From NCBI RefSeq assembly GCF_900660605.1, contig NZ_LR215024.1, positions 909,411-973,410 of the forward strand: DNA of 64,000 bases, in the 5' to 3' direction. Both the position numbers and the translations under genes were made by a program. Positions within the stretch are counted from its first letter, which is position 1. Each line of letters opens with the position of its first letter. A model generated the notes under the pieces. It was not told the DNA's origin. It made no database searches and saw only the letters and a program-made list of their open reading frames with translations. This stretch comes from Mycoplasmopsis glycophila. GTDB lineage: Bacteria; Bacillota_I; Bacilli_A; Mycoplasmatales; Metamycoplasmataceae. Positions 20,430 to 30,954 of this stretch are shown here, piece after piece.

Positions 20430-23270
20430 TTAAAGCACTTTTTTGAGATATTCAGCTGTATAACCTACTCCGAAGTTAACAACTTCTTCAGGAGTTCCAG
20501 CTACAACAACTTTTCCACCATTAGCTCCGCCATCAGGCCCTAAATCAATGATGTAATCAGCAGATTTAATCATATCTAAATTATGTTCGATAACTAAAAC
20601 TGTGTCTCCGTTTTCAACGATATTGTTAATAATTTTAAGTAATTTAGCAATATCATGGATATGTAAACCTGTTGTTGGTTCATCTAACACGTAAATTGTT
20701 TTTCCAGTAGCTTTCTTTTGTAAGTAGGTAGCTAATTTAATTCTTTGCGCTTCTCCGCCACTTAAAGTAGTTGACATTTGACCTAATTTGATATAGTCTA
20801 AACCTACATCACTTAAAATTTGTAATTTTTCAAGGATTTTCTTTTTGTTTTCAAAAAATTCAATTGCTTCTTCGATTGTCATATTAAGTACATCCGAAAT
20901 GTCTTTACCATGATATTTAATATCTAAAGTTTCTCTATTGTATCTTTTTCCATCACACTCATCACAAGTTACATAAACATCAGGTAAAAAGTGCATTTCG
21001 ATTTTTAAGAAACCATCACCTGAACATTTTTCGCATCTTCCACCAGGAACATTGAAACTAAAACGACTTTTTGTATAACCACGTGTACGAGCTTCATAAA
21101 CGTTCGCGAAAATATCACGAATATCATCAAAAACACCAGTATATGTTGCTGGGTTACTTCTTGGAGTACGTCCAATTGGACTTTGAGAAACAGGCACAAC
21201 CTTATCGATGTTTTTTAAGCCTTGGATTGTGTCAAATTTAGCTTTTTTATGATTTAAACCATCAGCTAAACCAAGCATTTGTTGAATCCCTTTAACTAAA
21301 ATATCATTAATCAAGGTACTTTTACCACTTCCTGAAACTCCAGTCACAGCAACAAACATTCCAAGCGGGATTTTCACATTAATATTTTTTAAGTTGTTTT
21401 CTTTAGCGCCTTTAATGATAATTGAATTACCATTACCTGAACGACGAATATCTGGCACAGGGATTGCTAATTCACCTGATAAATACTTACCTGTAATTGA
21501 GTTTGGATTTTTAGCAATATCATCAAGTGTTCCTTGTGCTACAACTTCACCACCATGTGCACCCGCTTTTGGCCCGATATCAACAATGTAATCCGCTGCA
21601 TACATAGTATCTTCGTCGTGCTCAACAACGATTAAAGTGTTACCTAAATCAACCATTTTCTTTAGCGCTTCAATTAATTTAGCATTATCTTTTTGATGTA
21701 AACCAATTGAAGGCTCATCAAGCACATATAATATTCCCGAAAGGTTTGAACCAATTTGAGTTGCTAATCTGATTCTTTGCGCTTCTCCACCACTTAAAGT
21801 TTCGGCTGTTCTTTCGAGTGATAAATAATCTAAACCAACATTTTGTAAAAATGAAAGTCGATCAATAATTTCTTTAGTAATTAAATTCGAAATTTGTTTT
21901 TCATTATCATCAATTTTATCAACTAAATTTTTGGTAAAAATTAAAGCGTCTGCAATTGATTTTTGGGTAAATTCGAAAATATTAATGTTATCAACTCTGA
22001 TTGAAAGAGCAGTGTCTTTTAATCTCGCTCCCTTACATACTGTACAATCAACAGGATTCATATATTTACCAAGATATTCTCTTCTTTTGTCACTTGAAGT
22101 TTCGAAATAAAGACGCTCTATTTTAGTAACAATCCCTTCAATTTCTTTGTCCATACGATATGTATTATTTTCTGTTTGAACATCATATTCTATTTTTTCG
22201 TTTGAACCGTATTTGATAATATTAAGCTCTTTTTCAGTGAGTTCTTCAATTGGTAAGTTTGGATTAATTTTGTAATGATTCAATAGTGCAGCAAACCTTT
22301 GTCATTCAATGTTTGAAGTATTTACCGTGTTTTCAAAATATTTAATAGCACCTTCATTAATGCTTCTTCATTTTTCAGGAGCAATTAAGTCAAAATCGGC
22401 TTTATATTCTGTTCCAAGACCCTTACAGTGTTCACACATCCCTTGTGGTGAGTTAAATGAGAATAAACGAGTTTCAATTTTTGATAAACTGTAATCTTTA
22501 TAAACACAAGCATAAGTTTTTGAAAAACTTCTAACTTCTTCAGTATCTATATTTTCAATTTTTACTAAACCGTTTGTTAAACCTGCTGCAATATCAATAG
22601 CTTCAACAATTCTCTTTTCATTTTCAGGTGTTAAAACAATACGATCAATAATTAAATCGATATCGTGTTTAATATTTTTATCAAGCTCGATCACATCATC
22701 TAAAACATAAATGTTACCATCGATTTTAGCTCTTAAGTACCCTTCACTTTTAATTTTTGAAATAAGGTTTGCATGAGTACCTTTTTGCGCCTCAACAATT
22801 GGCGCATAAATTATCAATTTGCTATTAAGTGGAAATTGATAAATTGACTTTAAAATATCTTTTGTTGTTTGTGAAGAAATTTCAATATTATGTTTTGGAC
22901 AGTAAGCTTTACCAATTCTTGTAAAAAGTAATCTTAAATAATCATAAATTTCAGTAATAGTCCCTACTGTTGAACGAGGGTTATTATGCACTGTTTTTTG
23001 TTCAATGCTAATTGCAGGACTTAATCCATCAATTTTATCGACATCTGGTTTTTTAGTTCCGCCTAAAAACATTCTTGCATAAGAACTTAAAGAATCAACA
23101 TATCTTCTTCTTCCTTCTTCATAGATAGTATTAAAAGCAAGAGAACTTTTACCACTACCACTAAGACCTGTAAAGACAACTAGTTTATTTTTAGGAATTG
23201 TTAGAGAAATGTTTTTTAAATTATTTTCTCTTGCACCTTGAATTGCTAAAAAGTCATTATTTTTAGACAT
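20430..23270 (-). CDS. uvrA: Excinuclease ABC subunit A
   Basis: 946 residues, full length. Two ABC ATPase halves: FTGLSGSGKSSLAF near residue 33 and VTGVSGSGKSTLIND in the second half, each with an LSGGEAQRI(R/K)LAT signature and a VLDEP Walker B. Zinc-binding CxxC pairs are visible (CEHC, CTVC; CEKC and CDEC in the second half). It scans DNA for bulky damage with UvrB in nucleotide excision repair. An AGGAGAA site lies just before the ATG. It is the last gene of a uvrB-orf-uvrA group, 12 nt after the small gene upstream. TGA is Trp at two places around residue 300-320. Confidence 0.97.
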
Positions 23271-23282
23271 AAATTCTCCTTT

Positions 23283-23759
23283 TTAAGATGGTAAGTCACA
23301 ACCATTAACTGGTTCAATTAAAAAATTCATTTTCGAAATTGTTTCGAGCTGCTCGTTATTAAACAAATTAAAATCTTCTACAAAAACTAAAATATCTTTG
23401 GTTCTCCCTTTTAAATTAAATAATTGAAAAAGCTCTTTCATAACACTAATCACTTCATTTTGATCGCTGCTTTTTTGAAACTTTTGTCATTCTAATTTAA
23501 TTTTTACATTAGAGCCTAGATAACTATGCTTTTGAAGTAGCAAGCCAAGATTTAATGCGTATTGATCTAAAACAAGCTGATAAGTTGAAGCGCTAGAATA
23601 GTTGTTTTGAATAAGTGTGTTATATAAATCTATATTTATTTGATCTTTAAGTGTGTTTTTGATAATTTGAATCAAAATTTGATGGATTGAATAAGGATCT
23701 GTTGTGTAACTGTTAATACCATCGTTATTGTTTTTTATATCTTCGTATTTAATATACAT
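23283..23759 (-). CDS. Unknown protein between uvrB and uvrA, weakly Csn2-like C-terminus
   Basis: 158 residues, not firmly recognised. The N-terminal two thirds look alpha-helical and acidic. The C-terminal block VISVMKELFQLFNLK, then KDILVFVEDFNLFNNEQLE and FLIEPVNGCDLP reads like the end of Csn2, where a helix, a LLIFVN-type strand, a helix and a LFLEP strand come in the same order. Csn2 binds DNA ends during CRISPR spacer acquisition, but no cas gene or array is in this window and the length is shorter than Csn2 (about 220). It lies 10 nt after uvrB and 12 nt before uvrA, so it is co-transcribed with repair genes. Function unknown. Confidence 0.6.
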
Positions 23760-23769
23760 ATCGCTCTTT

Positions 23770-25764
23770 CTAATTGTTTTTTTGTAATTCTAAAAGAATA
23801 TCTCTTAATTCAATTGCTCTTTCGTAATCGAGCTCTTTCGCGGCTTGATTCATTTGTTCTTTAACTTGTTTAATAATTTCATCTTTTGATTTTTTGCTAT
23901 CTTTATTTTTGATATTTTTTCCTTCTTGTGATTTAGAAAGAAGTAGTTCCACTGCATTCATAATGTCGTGCCCGTGAATTGGTTCTGGAATAGGTTTGAT
24001 AATAGTTTTAGGAACTATATTATTTTCTTTGTTGTATTTAATTTGTAATTCTCTTTTTTTAGCATTATCATCGATACAAATTTGCATACTTTTGGTTATT
24101 TTATCAGCATATAAAATTGCTTGTCCGTTCGCGTTTCTGGCTGCACGTCCAACAATTTGGATTAAACTGCGTGCGTTACGCATAAAGCTTTCTTTATCAG
24201 CATCTAAAATAATTACTTTAGAAACTTCAGGCAAGTCAATTCCTTCTCTTAATAAATTAATTCCGACAACAACTTCATAAATTCCGCTTCTTAATTTTCT
24301 TAATATTTCATTACGAACAAAAGTATTGTGTTCAGAGTGGATATAAGCTGCTCTAACTCCTTTTTCAATCAGGAATGTCGAAAGCTCCTCGGCCATTCTT
24401 TTCGTAACTGTTAAAATAATTGTTTTTTCGCCTGTTTCGCGTTGTTTAATGATTGTGTCATAAATATCTTCAACTTGGTTTTTGGTAGGCTTGATAACTA
24501 TTTCAGGATCAATTAAACCAGTTGGACGCACATAAAGCGGGATAACTTGATCTGTTTTTTCTAGCTCATAATCCCCAGGTGTTGCAGAAATATAAATTTT
24601 TTGAAAATTAAACTCTGTTTCTCATTCTTCAAATTTGAGTGGTCTATTTTCAAGCGCACTAGGTAAACGAAAACCATAATTGACAAGCGCTTCTTTTCTT
24701 GATCGATCACCTTTATACATTGCATTTAATTGAGGAACAAACATATGTGATTCATCAATAAACATGAGCGAATCTTTCGGGAAGAAATCCAAAATTGTAA
24801 AGGGTCTTTCTCCAAAAGTTCTTTGATCTAAGTACATTGAATAATTTTCAATTCCCTTGCAATGGCCAAACTCTAACATGTCATCAATATCATTTTTAGT
24901 TCTTTGATTTAATCTTGTACTTTCTAAAAGTTTACCTTCTTTATTAAAGTTGGCTATTGCTTTATTAAGTTCATCTAAAATCATTGGAGCAATTTGTTGA
25001 TAAACATTTTTATCTGTTGCATATTCACTACCTGGTGATAAAGTATAAATATTGACTTTTTCACGAACATTTTTAGTTAATGGATCAATTAATGCAATTT
25101 CTTCAATTTCGTCACCGAAAAAACTAACTCGAATTGCTAAATCTTCCTTATCTGCAGGGTGGATTAAAACAACATCACCTTTAATACTAAAAGTACTTGG
25201 TTTAAGATCTACATCATTACGTGTATATTGCGAATTGATTAAAGCATAATTGAATTCCTGAATTGAAATCTTTTGACTTTTATAAAACCTAAAAAACGCA
25301 TCTTTATAAACTTCAGGATTTAAAGCACCATAAATTGCACTAACACTAGCAACAACAATAACATCTTTACGAGTCATTAATGAATTTAATGCACTCAACC
25401 TCAAGATTTCAATTTGTTCATTAGTTTTTGAGTCTTTTTCGATATATGTATCTGTTGAAGGAAGATATGATTCAGGCCTAAAATAATCAAAGTAACTAAT
25501 AAAATATTCAACAGCATTTTCAGGGAAAAATGACTTTAATTCCGAATAAAGTTGGCTAGCAAGTGTTTTGTTGTGTGATAAAACAATTACTGGACGATCA
25601 AAATTTTTAATAACGTTTGCAATTGTAAAAGTTTTTCCACTTCCAGTAACTCCTAAAAGAACTTGTTCACTCACGCCTTCTTTAATATTTTCAACTAGCT
25701 GTTTAATAGCACTTGGTTGGTCTCCTGAAGGCTCATAATCGGCTTTTAACTTATAAATGCTCAT
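23770..25764 (-). CDS. uvrB: Excinuclease ABC subunit B
   Basis: 664 residues in one frame under code 4. The helicase-like motifs are present: [10 protein letters not shown] (Walker A), the beta-hairpin region [27 protein letters not shown] (DESH box), ISATPGDYE, and [17 protein letters not shown] with QIVGRAARN (motif VI). The C-terminal UVR domain that binds UvrC ([17 protein letters not shown]) is intact. UvrB verifies damage and loads UvrC. It is the first gene of the uvrB-orf-uvrA group. The ribosome site AAAGG is rather far (about 15 nt) from the ATG. An inverted repeat lies upstream at 25812-25846. Confidence 0.97.
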
Positions 25765-25811
25765 ATTGTAAATTCTATTACCTTTCGTTTTTATTTTTTA
25801 AATTAGTTAAC

Positions 25812-25846
25812 TTGATAAAAAAGATAAATTGAAGAATTTTTATCAA
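25812..25846. promoter_or_regulatory. Inverted repeat upstream of uvrB
   Basis: TTGATAAAAA (25812-25821) and TTTTTATCAA (25837-25846) are perfect inverted arms 15 nt apart, about 50 nt before the uvrB ATG. It could be an operator or simply an AT-rich hairpin. Confidence 0.3.
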
Positions 25847-25858
25847 ACATATAAAAAT

Positions 25859-25895
25859 AACACTTAATAAAACCAAGTTGGACTTATTAAGTGTT
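25859..25895 (-). terminator. Terminator of the 37-residue basic gene
   Basis: AACACTTAATAA and TTATTAAGTGTT form a perfect 12-bp stem, with a T-run on the minus-strand 3' side (GTTATTTTTAT). It lies 18 nt past the stop at 25913. Confidence 0.85.
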
Positions 25896-25912
25896 TGATT
25901 ATTTTGATTAAA

Positions 25913-26026
25913 TTACTCAGCAGCAGCTCTTTCTGCTCTTCTTTTGTCTCTAGCTGTTTCTTTAGCAAGTTTTTTTGCTCTTTTTTCAGCACGTAATTTA
26001 TTTTTTAATCTAACTACTTTACGCAT
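25913..26026 (-). CDS. Small basic protein, 37 residues, unknown
   Basis: ATG-to-TAA frame of 37 residues starting MRKVVRLKNKLRAEKRAKKL, with about 17 Lys/Arg and ending ERAAAE. An AAAGGAATAAA site precedes the ATG and a strong terminator follows, so it looks like a real, separately expressed gene although short. Composition resembles a small ribosomal or RNA-binding protein, but I cannot match it to a named one (it is not L34, L36 or S21 by eye). It is divergent from parC with about 240 nt of promoter region between. Confidence 0.65.
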   Translation of the reverse strand: MRKVVRLKNKLRAEKRAKKLAKETARDKRRAERAAAE

Positions 26027-26265
26027 TTTATTCCTTTACTTTTAAATATTTTGAGTGTTTTGTATTTTTGTATAAAAAATAATTTAAATTATGATTTGTT
26101 AATTTAATTAAACATATTTTACATTATTTTATAAAAAATATAAATATGATAAATTCAAAAAGATTGTTGGTTTTATTTCTAATTTCCCTTTTGCTTTTGT
26201 TATTTTCGTTTTAATTGTTAAAAATTGATAAAATTAAATTAATTACAGAGCACAAAGGAAAAGTT

Positions 26266-28842
26266 ATGAAAGAAAATATTCTATCAAAAATCATTCAAGA
26301 ATCATTAGATAAAATTATGTCTGATCGATTTGGTAAGTATTCAAAATACATTATCCAACAAAGAGCACTACCTGATGTTAGAGATGGTCTAAAACCGGTG
26401 CAAAGAAGAATTCTTTATTCAATGTTTGGCCTTGGTCTTGAGCATGATAAACAATATAAAAAATCAGCAAGAATTGTTGGTGATGTTATTGGTAAGTATC
26501 ACCCACATGGTGATAAATCTGTTTATGATGCAATGGTCAACATGAGTCAATGATGAAAAAATAATATTCCGCTTTTAAATATGCACGGAAATATTGGTTC
26601 GCTTGATGATGACCCTGCTGCTGCGATGCGTTATACAGAAGCTAAAATGAGTCGTGTTTGTGAATTTATTTTAAGTGATATCAAAAAGAATATTGTTCAA
26701 TTTGTTCCTAACTATGATGATTCAGAAATTGAACCAGTTGTTTTACCATCAATTTTTCCTACCGTGCTTGTTAATGGAACTCAAGGAATTGCAATCGGGA
26801 TGGCAACTGACCTTCCACCACATAATTTAGGTGAAATAATTGATGCCACAAAATATAAAATTAAGCATCCTAATGCTTCTTTAAGTGATTTAATGCAGTT
26901 TGTCAAAGGCCCTGATTTTCCAACAGGTGGGAAAATCTATGGAACAAATGGTATTTATGAAGCTTTCGAAACTGGAAAAAATGATAAACATAGAATCAAA
27001 CTATTTTCAAAATATCAAGTTTACACAAAAGGTAAAAATCAGTTTATCGAAATTACAGAAATACCTTATGGAGTGATTAAATCTAAACTTGTTTATGAAA
27101 TTGATTTAATCATCAACAATAGTGATATTGCAGGAATTATTGAAGTTCGTGATCAATCAGATCGTGATGGAATTAATATTTTAATCACACTAGAAGAAGA
27201 TGCTAATGTTGAAAGTATTTTAGGTTATTTATTCCAAAAAACCCAAATGCAAGTCACTTATTCTTACAATAATGTTGTAATTGATGAAGGTGCTCCGAAA
27301 ATTTTAAATTTATCCAAACTTCTTTCAAGTTACATTAAACATATTAAAGAAATTAAAACCAAAACTCTCGAATACGACCTTGAAAAATATAAATTAAGGC
27401 TTGAAATAGTTGAAGGTTTTATTAAAGTTAGCGAAATTACAGATCAAGTTATTCGTGTAATTCGTAAATCAGAGGGCTCAAAAGCTGGAGTTATTAAAGA
27501 CCTTATTGCTCATTTTGGATTTACAGAAGTGCAAGCACGTGCAATTGCGGAACTTAGACTTTACCGTCTTAGTAAAACTGACAAAGAAGCTTACTTACTT
27601 GAAAAAGCTGAAATTGAAAAAGAAATTGCTAGAATTAAGCTTCTTTTATCAAACGAGAAAGAGTTTAATAAATATATTATCGGCATGCTCGAAGATATGA
27701 AAAAACTTCTAGCTACAACTAGAAAAACAGAAATTATAAATGAAGAATACAATTTCAGTTATTCAGAAACTGATTTAGTTAAAGATGAAATTGTCAATAT
27801 TGGTATTTCCAGAGCTGGATATATTAAAAGAATTTCACAAAAAGTTATGGATAGCAATGATTTTAAAAATTATGTACTCAAAGAAAATGACTATTTAATT
27901 CACTATGAAAAATCAAGCACACTTAATAACTTTTTAATCTTCACTAGCTTTGGAAATTATGTAATTCTACCTATCTACAAAATAGCTGAAGTAAAATGAA
28001 AAGAACTTGGAATGCACTTAACTGATTTTGTTGACTTACATCCAAATGAAGAAATTGTCTCGATTATTGAAGTTAATAATTGAGATACATTAATGTATAT
28101 TACACTCGGAACGCAAAATGGAATGTTCAAGAAAGTACTTTTAAAAGATTTTAAAGTTTCAAGAATCAATAAGAGTTACACAGCAATTAAATTAGATGAA
28201 AATGATATTGTTGTAAATGCTTGTCCAAGCGATGGAACTAAAGATATTATCATAATTACTAAAAATGGTTTATCAAGCAAATATTCAGAAAATAATTTAG
28301 GTTTATATGGAACTAAAGCAAAAGGAAATAAATCAATTTATCTTTCTGTAAAAGATCAAGTTTCAAACTTTACTCTAGCTTCAAATGATGATGTTATTAC
28401 TTTCTTAACAGACGATGGACTACTTAAGAAAATTAGATGTAAAAAGATTCCAAACATCCCTAAAAACATTAAAGGAAAACCAATTTTCAAAGAAGAAACC
28501 CAAACTACTGATTTCCTTGTTTCTGATATGTATCCTACAAGAGAAGATGATCAACTTCTTATCAAAAATACTTTAGGTGAAACATTTTTAGAACCAATTA
28601 AAAAATATTCATTCTCAAAAGCAAATCCTACTTTAATTGAAATCGAAGTAGATAACTTATACAAAGTAAGAATTAAGAAACATTATCAAGAATGAAAATA
28701 CATAACCAATAAAAACTTATTCACTAAAGAAAAAATTGAAGAAGAGACAGAAACAATCAATAATTCAGCTAAAAAAATCGAAGAAATTGATTTTGATGAA
28801 ATTGACAAAAAGCTAGCCGAATATAGAAATAAGAAACTTTAA
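26266..28842 (+). CDS. parC: DNA topoisomerase IV subunit A
   Basis: 858 residues under code 4 (Trp codons TGA after NMSQ, in AEVKWKEL and NNWDT). Family blocks: [38 protein letters not shown], and the catalytic Tyr123 in [11 protein letters not shown]. The C-terminal beta-pinwheel region is present but lacks a clear GyrA box, which with KYSKYII favours ParC over GyrA. It decatenates daughter chromosomes with ParE, whose gene is not in the window. The ATG at 26266 follows an AAAGGAAAAG site; the frame is open further up but only to a TTG. Lys84 occupies the position of the quinolone-contacting Ser80 of E. coli. Confidence 0.93.
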
Positions 28843-28867
28843 ATTGCTTGTTTAATAATAAATAAAA

Positions 28868-28910
28868 AAACTCAATACTTATTTGCGTTTAACGCAAAAG
28901 TGTTGAGTTT
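28868..28910 (+). terminator. Terminator of parC, abutted by an IS
   Basis: A long hairpin: ACTCAATACTT pairs with AAGTGTTGAGT and an inner TTTGCG/CGCAAA closes a TTTAA loop. Only TTT follows before the IS end at 28911, so the U-tract seems to have been cut by the insertion. Confidence 0.8.
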
Positions 28911-28957
28911 CCTGAGTTTCCAAATTGGAAGCTCTTTTTTATACCTTTTAACCTATT

Positions 28958-28980
28958 ACTTATATACATAGTATATAAGT
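28958..28980. repeat. Palindrome upstream of the IS1634-like transposase
   Basis: ACTTATATAC and GTATATAAGT are perfect arms around ATA. The same palindrome occurs in the copy starting at 63642, so it belongs to the element and may block read-through transcription or be a binding site. Confidence 0.5.
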
Positions 28981-29033
28981 ACAATTTTTAATTATTTTCA
29001 CTTTTTACAATGATAATAATATATCTCATAGAT

Positions 29034-30690
29034 ATGAGTAACTACATTCTATATAAAAGAAAAAATCCAAAAGTGATTTATATTGCATTAGGAATATCAA
29101 AAGAATACGGTAAAGGGATTGGGAATTTAGTTGGATTAGGTTATTGAGAAGAAATTAAAGAAAAATATTCTCTACAAAACATTAATGATTTAAAGCCAAT
29201 TGCTAGATTGGTTCCTGTTGGAGAAGATAAAATTGAAGTTAAAACCAAATTTTTCCAATTGCTTAACCCAACATCTGTCGAAACAAATGTAAAAAACGTT
29301 GGTATTGAACTTATTTATAAAGTAATTAAAGAACTAGATTTATTTAAAGCGTTACCTAAAACTAAACACAAATCTTTAGAAGAAGTATTGGAATTTATTG
29401 TTGCAACAAGCATAATTCAACCAAGAAGTTATATTTGTCAATACAAAAACAAAAATGATTTTTTACATGAGATAGATGTAAAAAAATCTTCAATTTATAA
29501 CTATTTTGATACTTTTTTAGAATATAAAAATGCAATTTTAGTCAATATTTATAACAAAATGCAAGAATTGACAACTAGAAACACAAAATTAATGCATTTT
29601 GCTAATACAACTGTTTATTTTCAAAGTTTTTCAAGAGATGGTTTGAGACAAAGAGGTTTTTCTAAAGACGGAAAGCATGATGAAGATCAAATTGTTGTGG
29701 CTATGGTAGTTGATAATAATGGCATTCCTTTTCACTATAAAGTTTTCCAAGGAAATACTGCATATTCTAAAACTCTTGTGAAATTTTTAGTCTAAATGCA
29801 AAGAATTTACAAAATAAAAGACACAATAATTGTTGCTGATAAAGGTATTAGTCAAAATGCAAATTTAAGATATTTAGAACAAAAAGGATATAAATATATA
29901 GTCTAGAAACGTATTGATATTCTCGGAAAAGAAGATAAAGAATTTATAGTAAATGATCAAGGGTTTGTTCAAGAAAATGATTATTTTACTAAATCTAGAT
30001 TGGTCCAATCTGTTTGAACTAAAAACAAAAATAAAAAAAGATATAACGATACCTTTAGAAAACAATTTGTCTATTTTAGCCCTTCGAAACAAACTTTAGA
30101 CAAAATAAAAAGACAAAATCTTATTAATAAATTAGATAAAAAGTCTATTAATGGTGAATTCCCATTAAGTGCTTTGGTTCCTGAATGCAAGAAAAATTAT
30201 ATGGAAGTAGATGGTAAAACAGTTGGAAGATTAAATATCGAAAAAATTAAAAAAGTCGCTAATGAAGATGCCTTTTATATGATTGAAACCAACATAACAA
30301 ATATAGATTCAAAAGAAGCGAATGAAATATATAAGGGACAATGAAAAGTGGAAGAAGGTTTCAGAACCTTAAAATCAGCAATCAAAGTTAGACCGATGTA
30401 CGTTTATAAAGACGAGCATATTCAATCTCATGTATTTTTATGCTTTTTGTCTCTAATTGTTTTGAAATATTGCATTTATAAATTAAAGAAATTTTATAAA
30501 GATAATGGAGAGATCCAAAAAAATCACAATGAATCTGTTTATAGATGCATTGAAGCTTATAACAATCACAACAAAGACTGTGAATGGTAAAGTTGTAAGT
30601 GAAATCAACAATAATTTAGATCCAGAACATAAGGAATTAAACAAAATATATAGTGATTTTCAATATGCGATTGATGGTCCATCATTGTAA
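29034..30690 (+). pseudogene. IS1634-type transposase, broken
   Basis: Starts MSNYILYKRKNPKVIYIALG. In-frame stops occur at 29793-29795 (TAA) and about 29905 (TAG), and a 1-nt shift near 30515 moves the last 55 residues (ending SDFQYAIDGPSL) into the next frame. The core is still readable: IIVADKGIS (catalytic Asp), and YKGQWKVEEGFRTLKSA, which fits the Y-R/W-E-K box of IS4-type DDE transposases. The partial copy at 48352-49263 has the C-terminus in a single frame, which supports the frameshift reading. Inactive. Confidence 0.85.
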
Positions 30691-30809
30691 TTTAAAAGTG
30701 CAAAAAATGAATACGCATTATTTGTATGTGTATTCGTTTTTGTCTTCATTACAACTTGGAAATGCAGGAAAACATAGGTTATTCTTCAAGACCAAAATAT
30801 TATAAATTA

Positions 30810-30848
30810 GAAAAATCACACGCAAATTTCAAATACGTGATTTTTTTG
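30810..30848. terminator. Hairpin before the M60 peptidase gene
   Basis: AAAAATCAC and GTGATTTTT arms (with CG/CG inner pairs) enclose an A-rich loop, with T- and A-runs outside. It would insulate the peptidase gene from transcription leaving the IS. Confidence 0.65.
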
Positions 30849-30954
30849 TATCCAGTTTAACCTAACATTTTATTTGCTATTTAATAAATATTAAATATTA
30901 TTTATTTAGAGTGTTTTTGTTAAAATATAAAAATACATTAAATAAGGAGTGTGT

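Larger units (their letters stand above)
28911..30768 (+). mobile_element. IS1634-like insertion element, decayed
   Basis: About 1,858 bp. The left end begins CCTGAGTTTCCAA and the right end read inward CCTGCATTTCCAA, imperfect terminal inverted repeats. The transposase frame is broken by two stops and a frameshift. A hairpin GAATACGC/GTGTATTC with T-run near 30702-30741 terminates inside the element. IS1634 (IS4 superfamily) is known for long, variable target duplications; none was identified by eye here. Confidence 0.8.

Noticed and set aside
26266..28842. gyrA, or two or three separate topoisomerase genes
   Set aside because: The breaks are TGA (Trp) in one frame, and the N-terminal wording and weak C-terminal GyrA box favour ParC.
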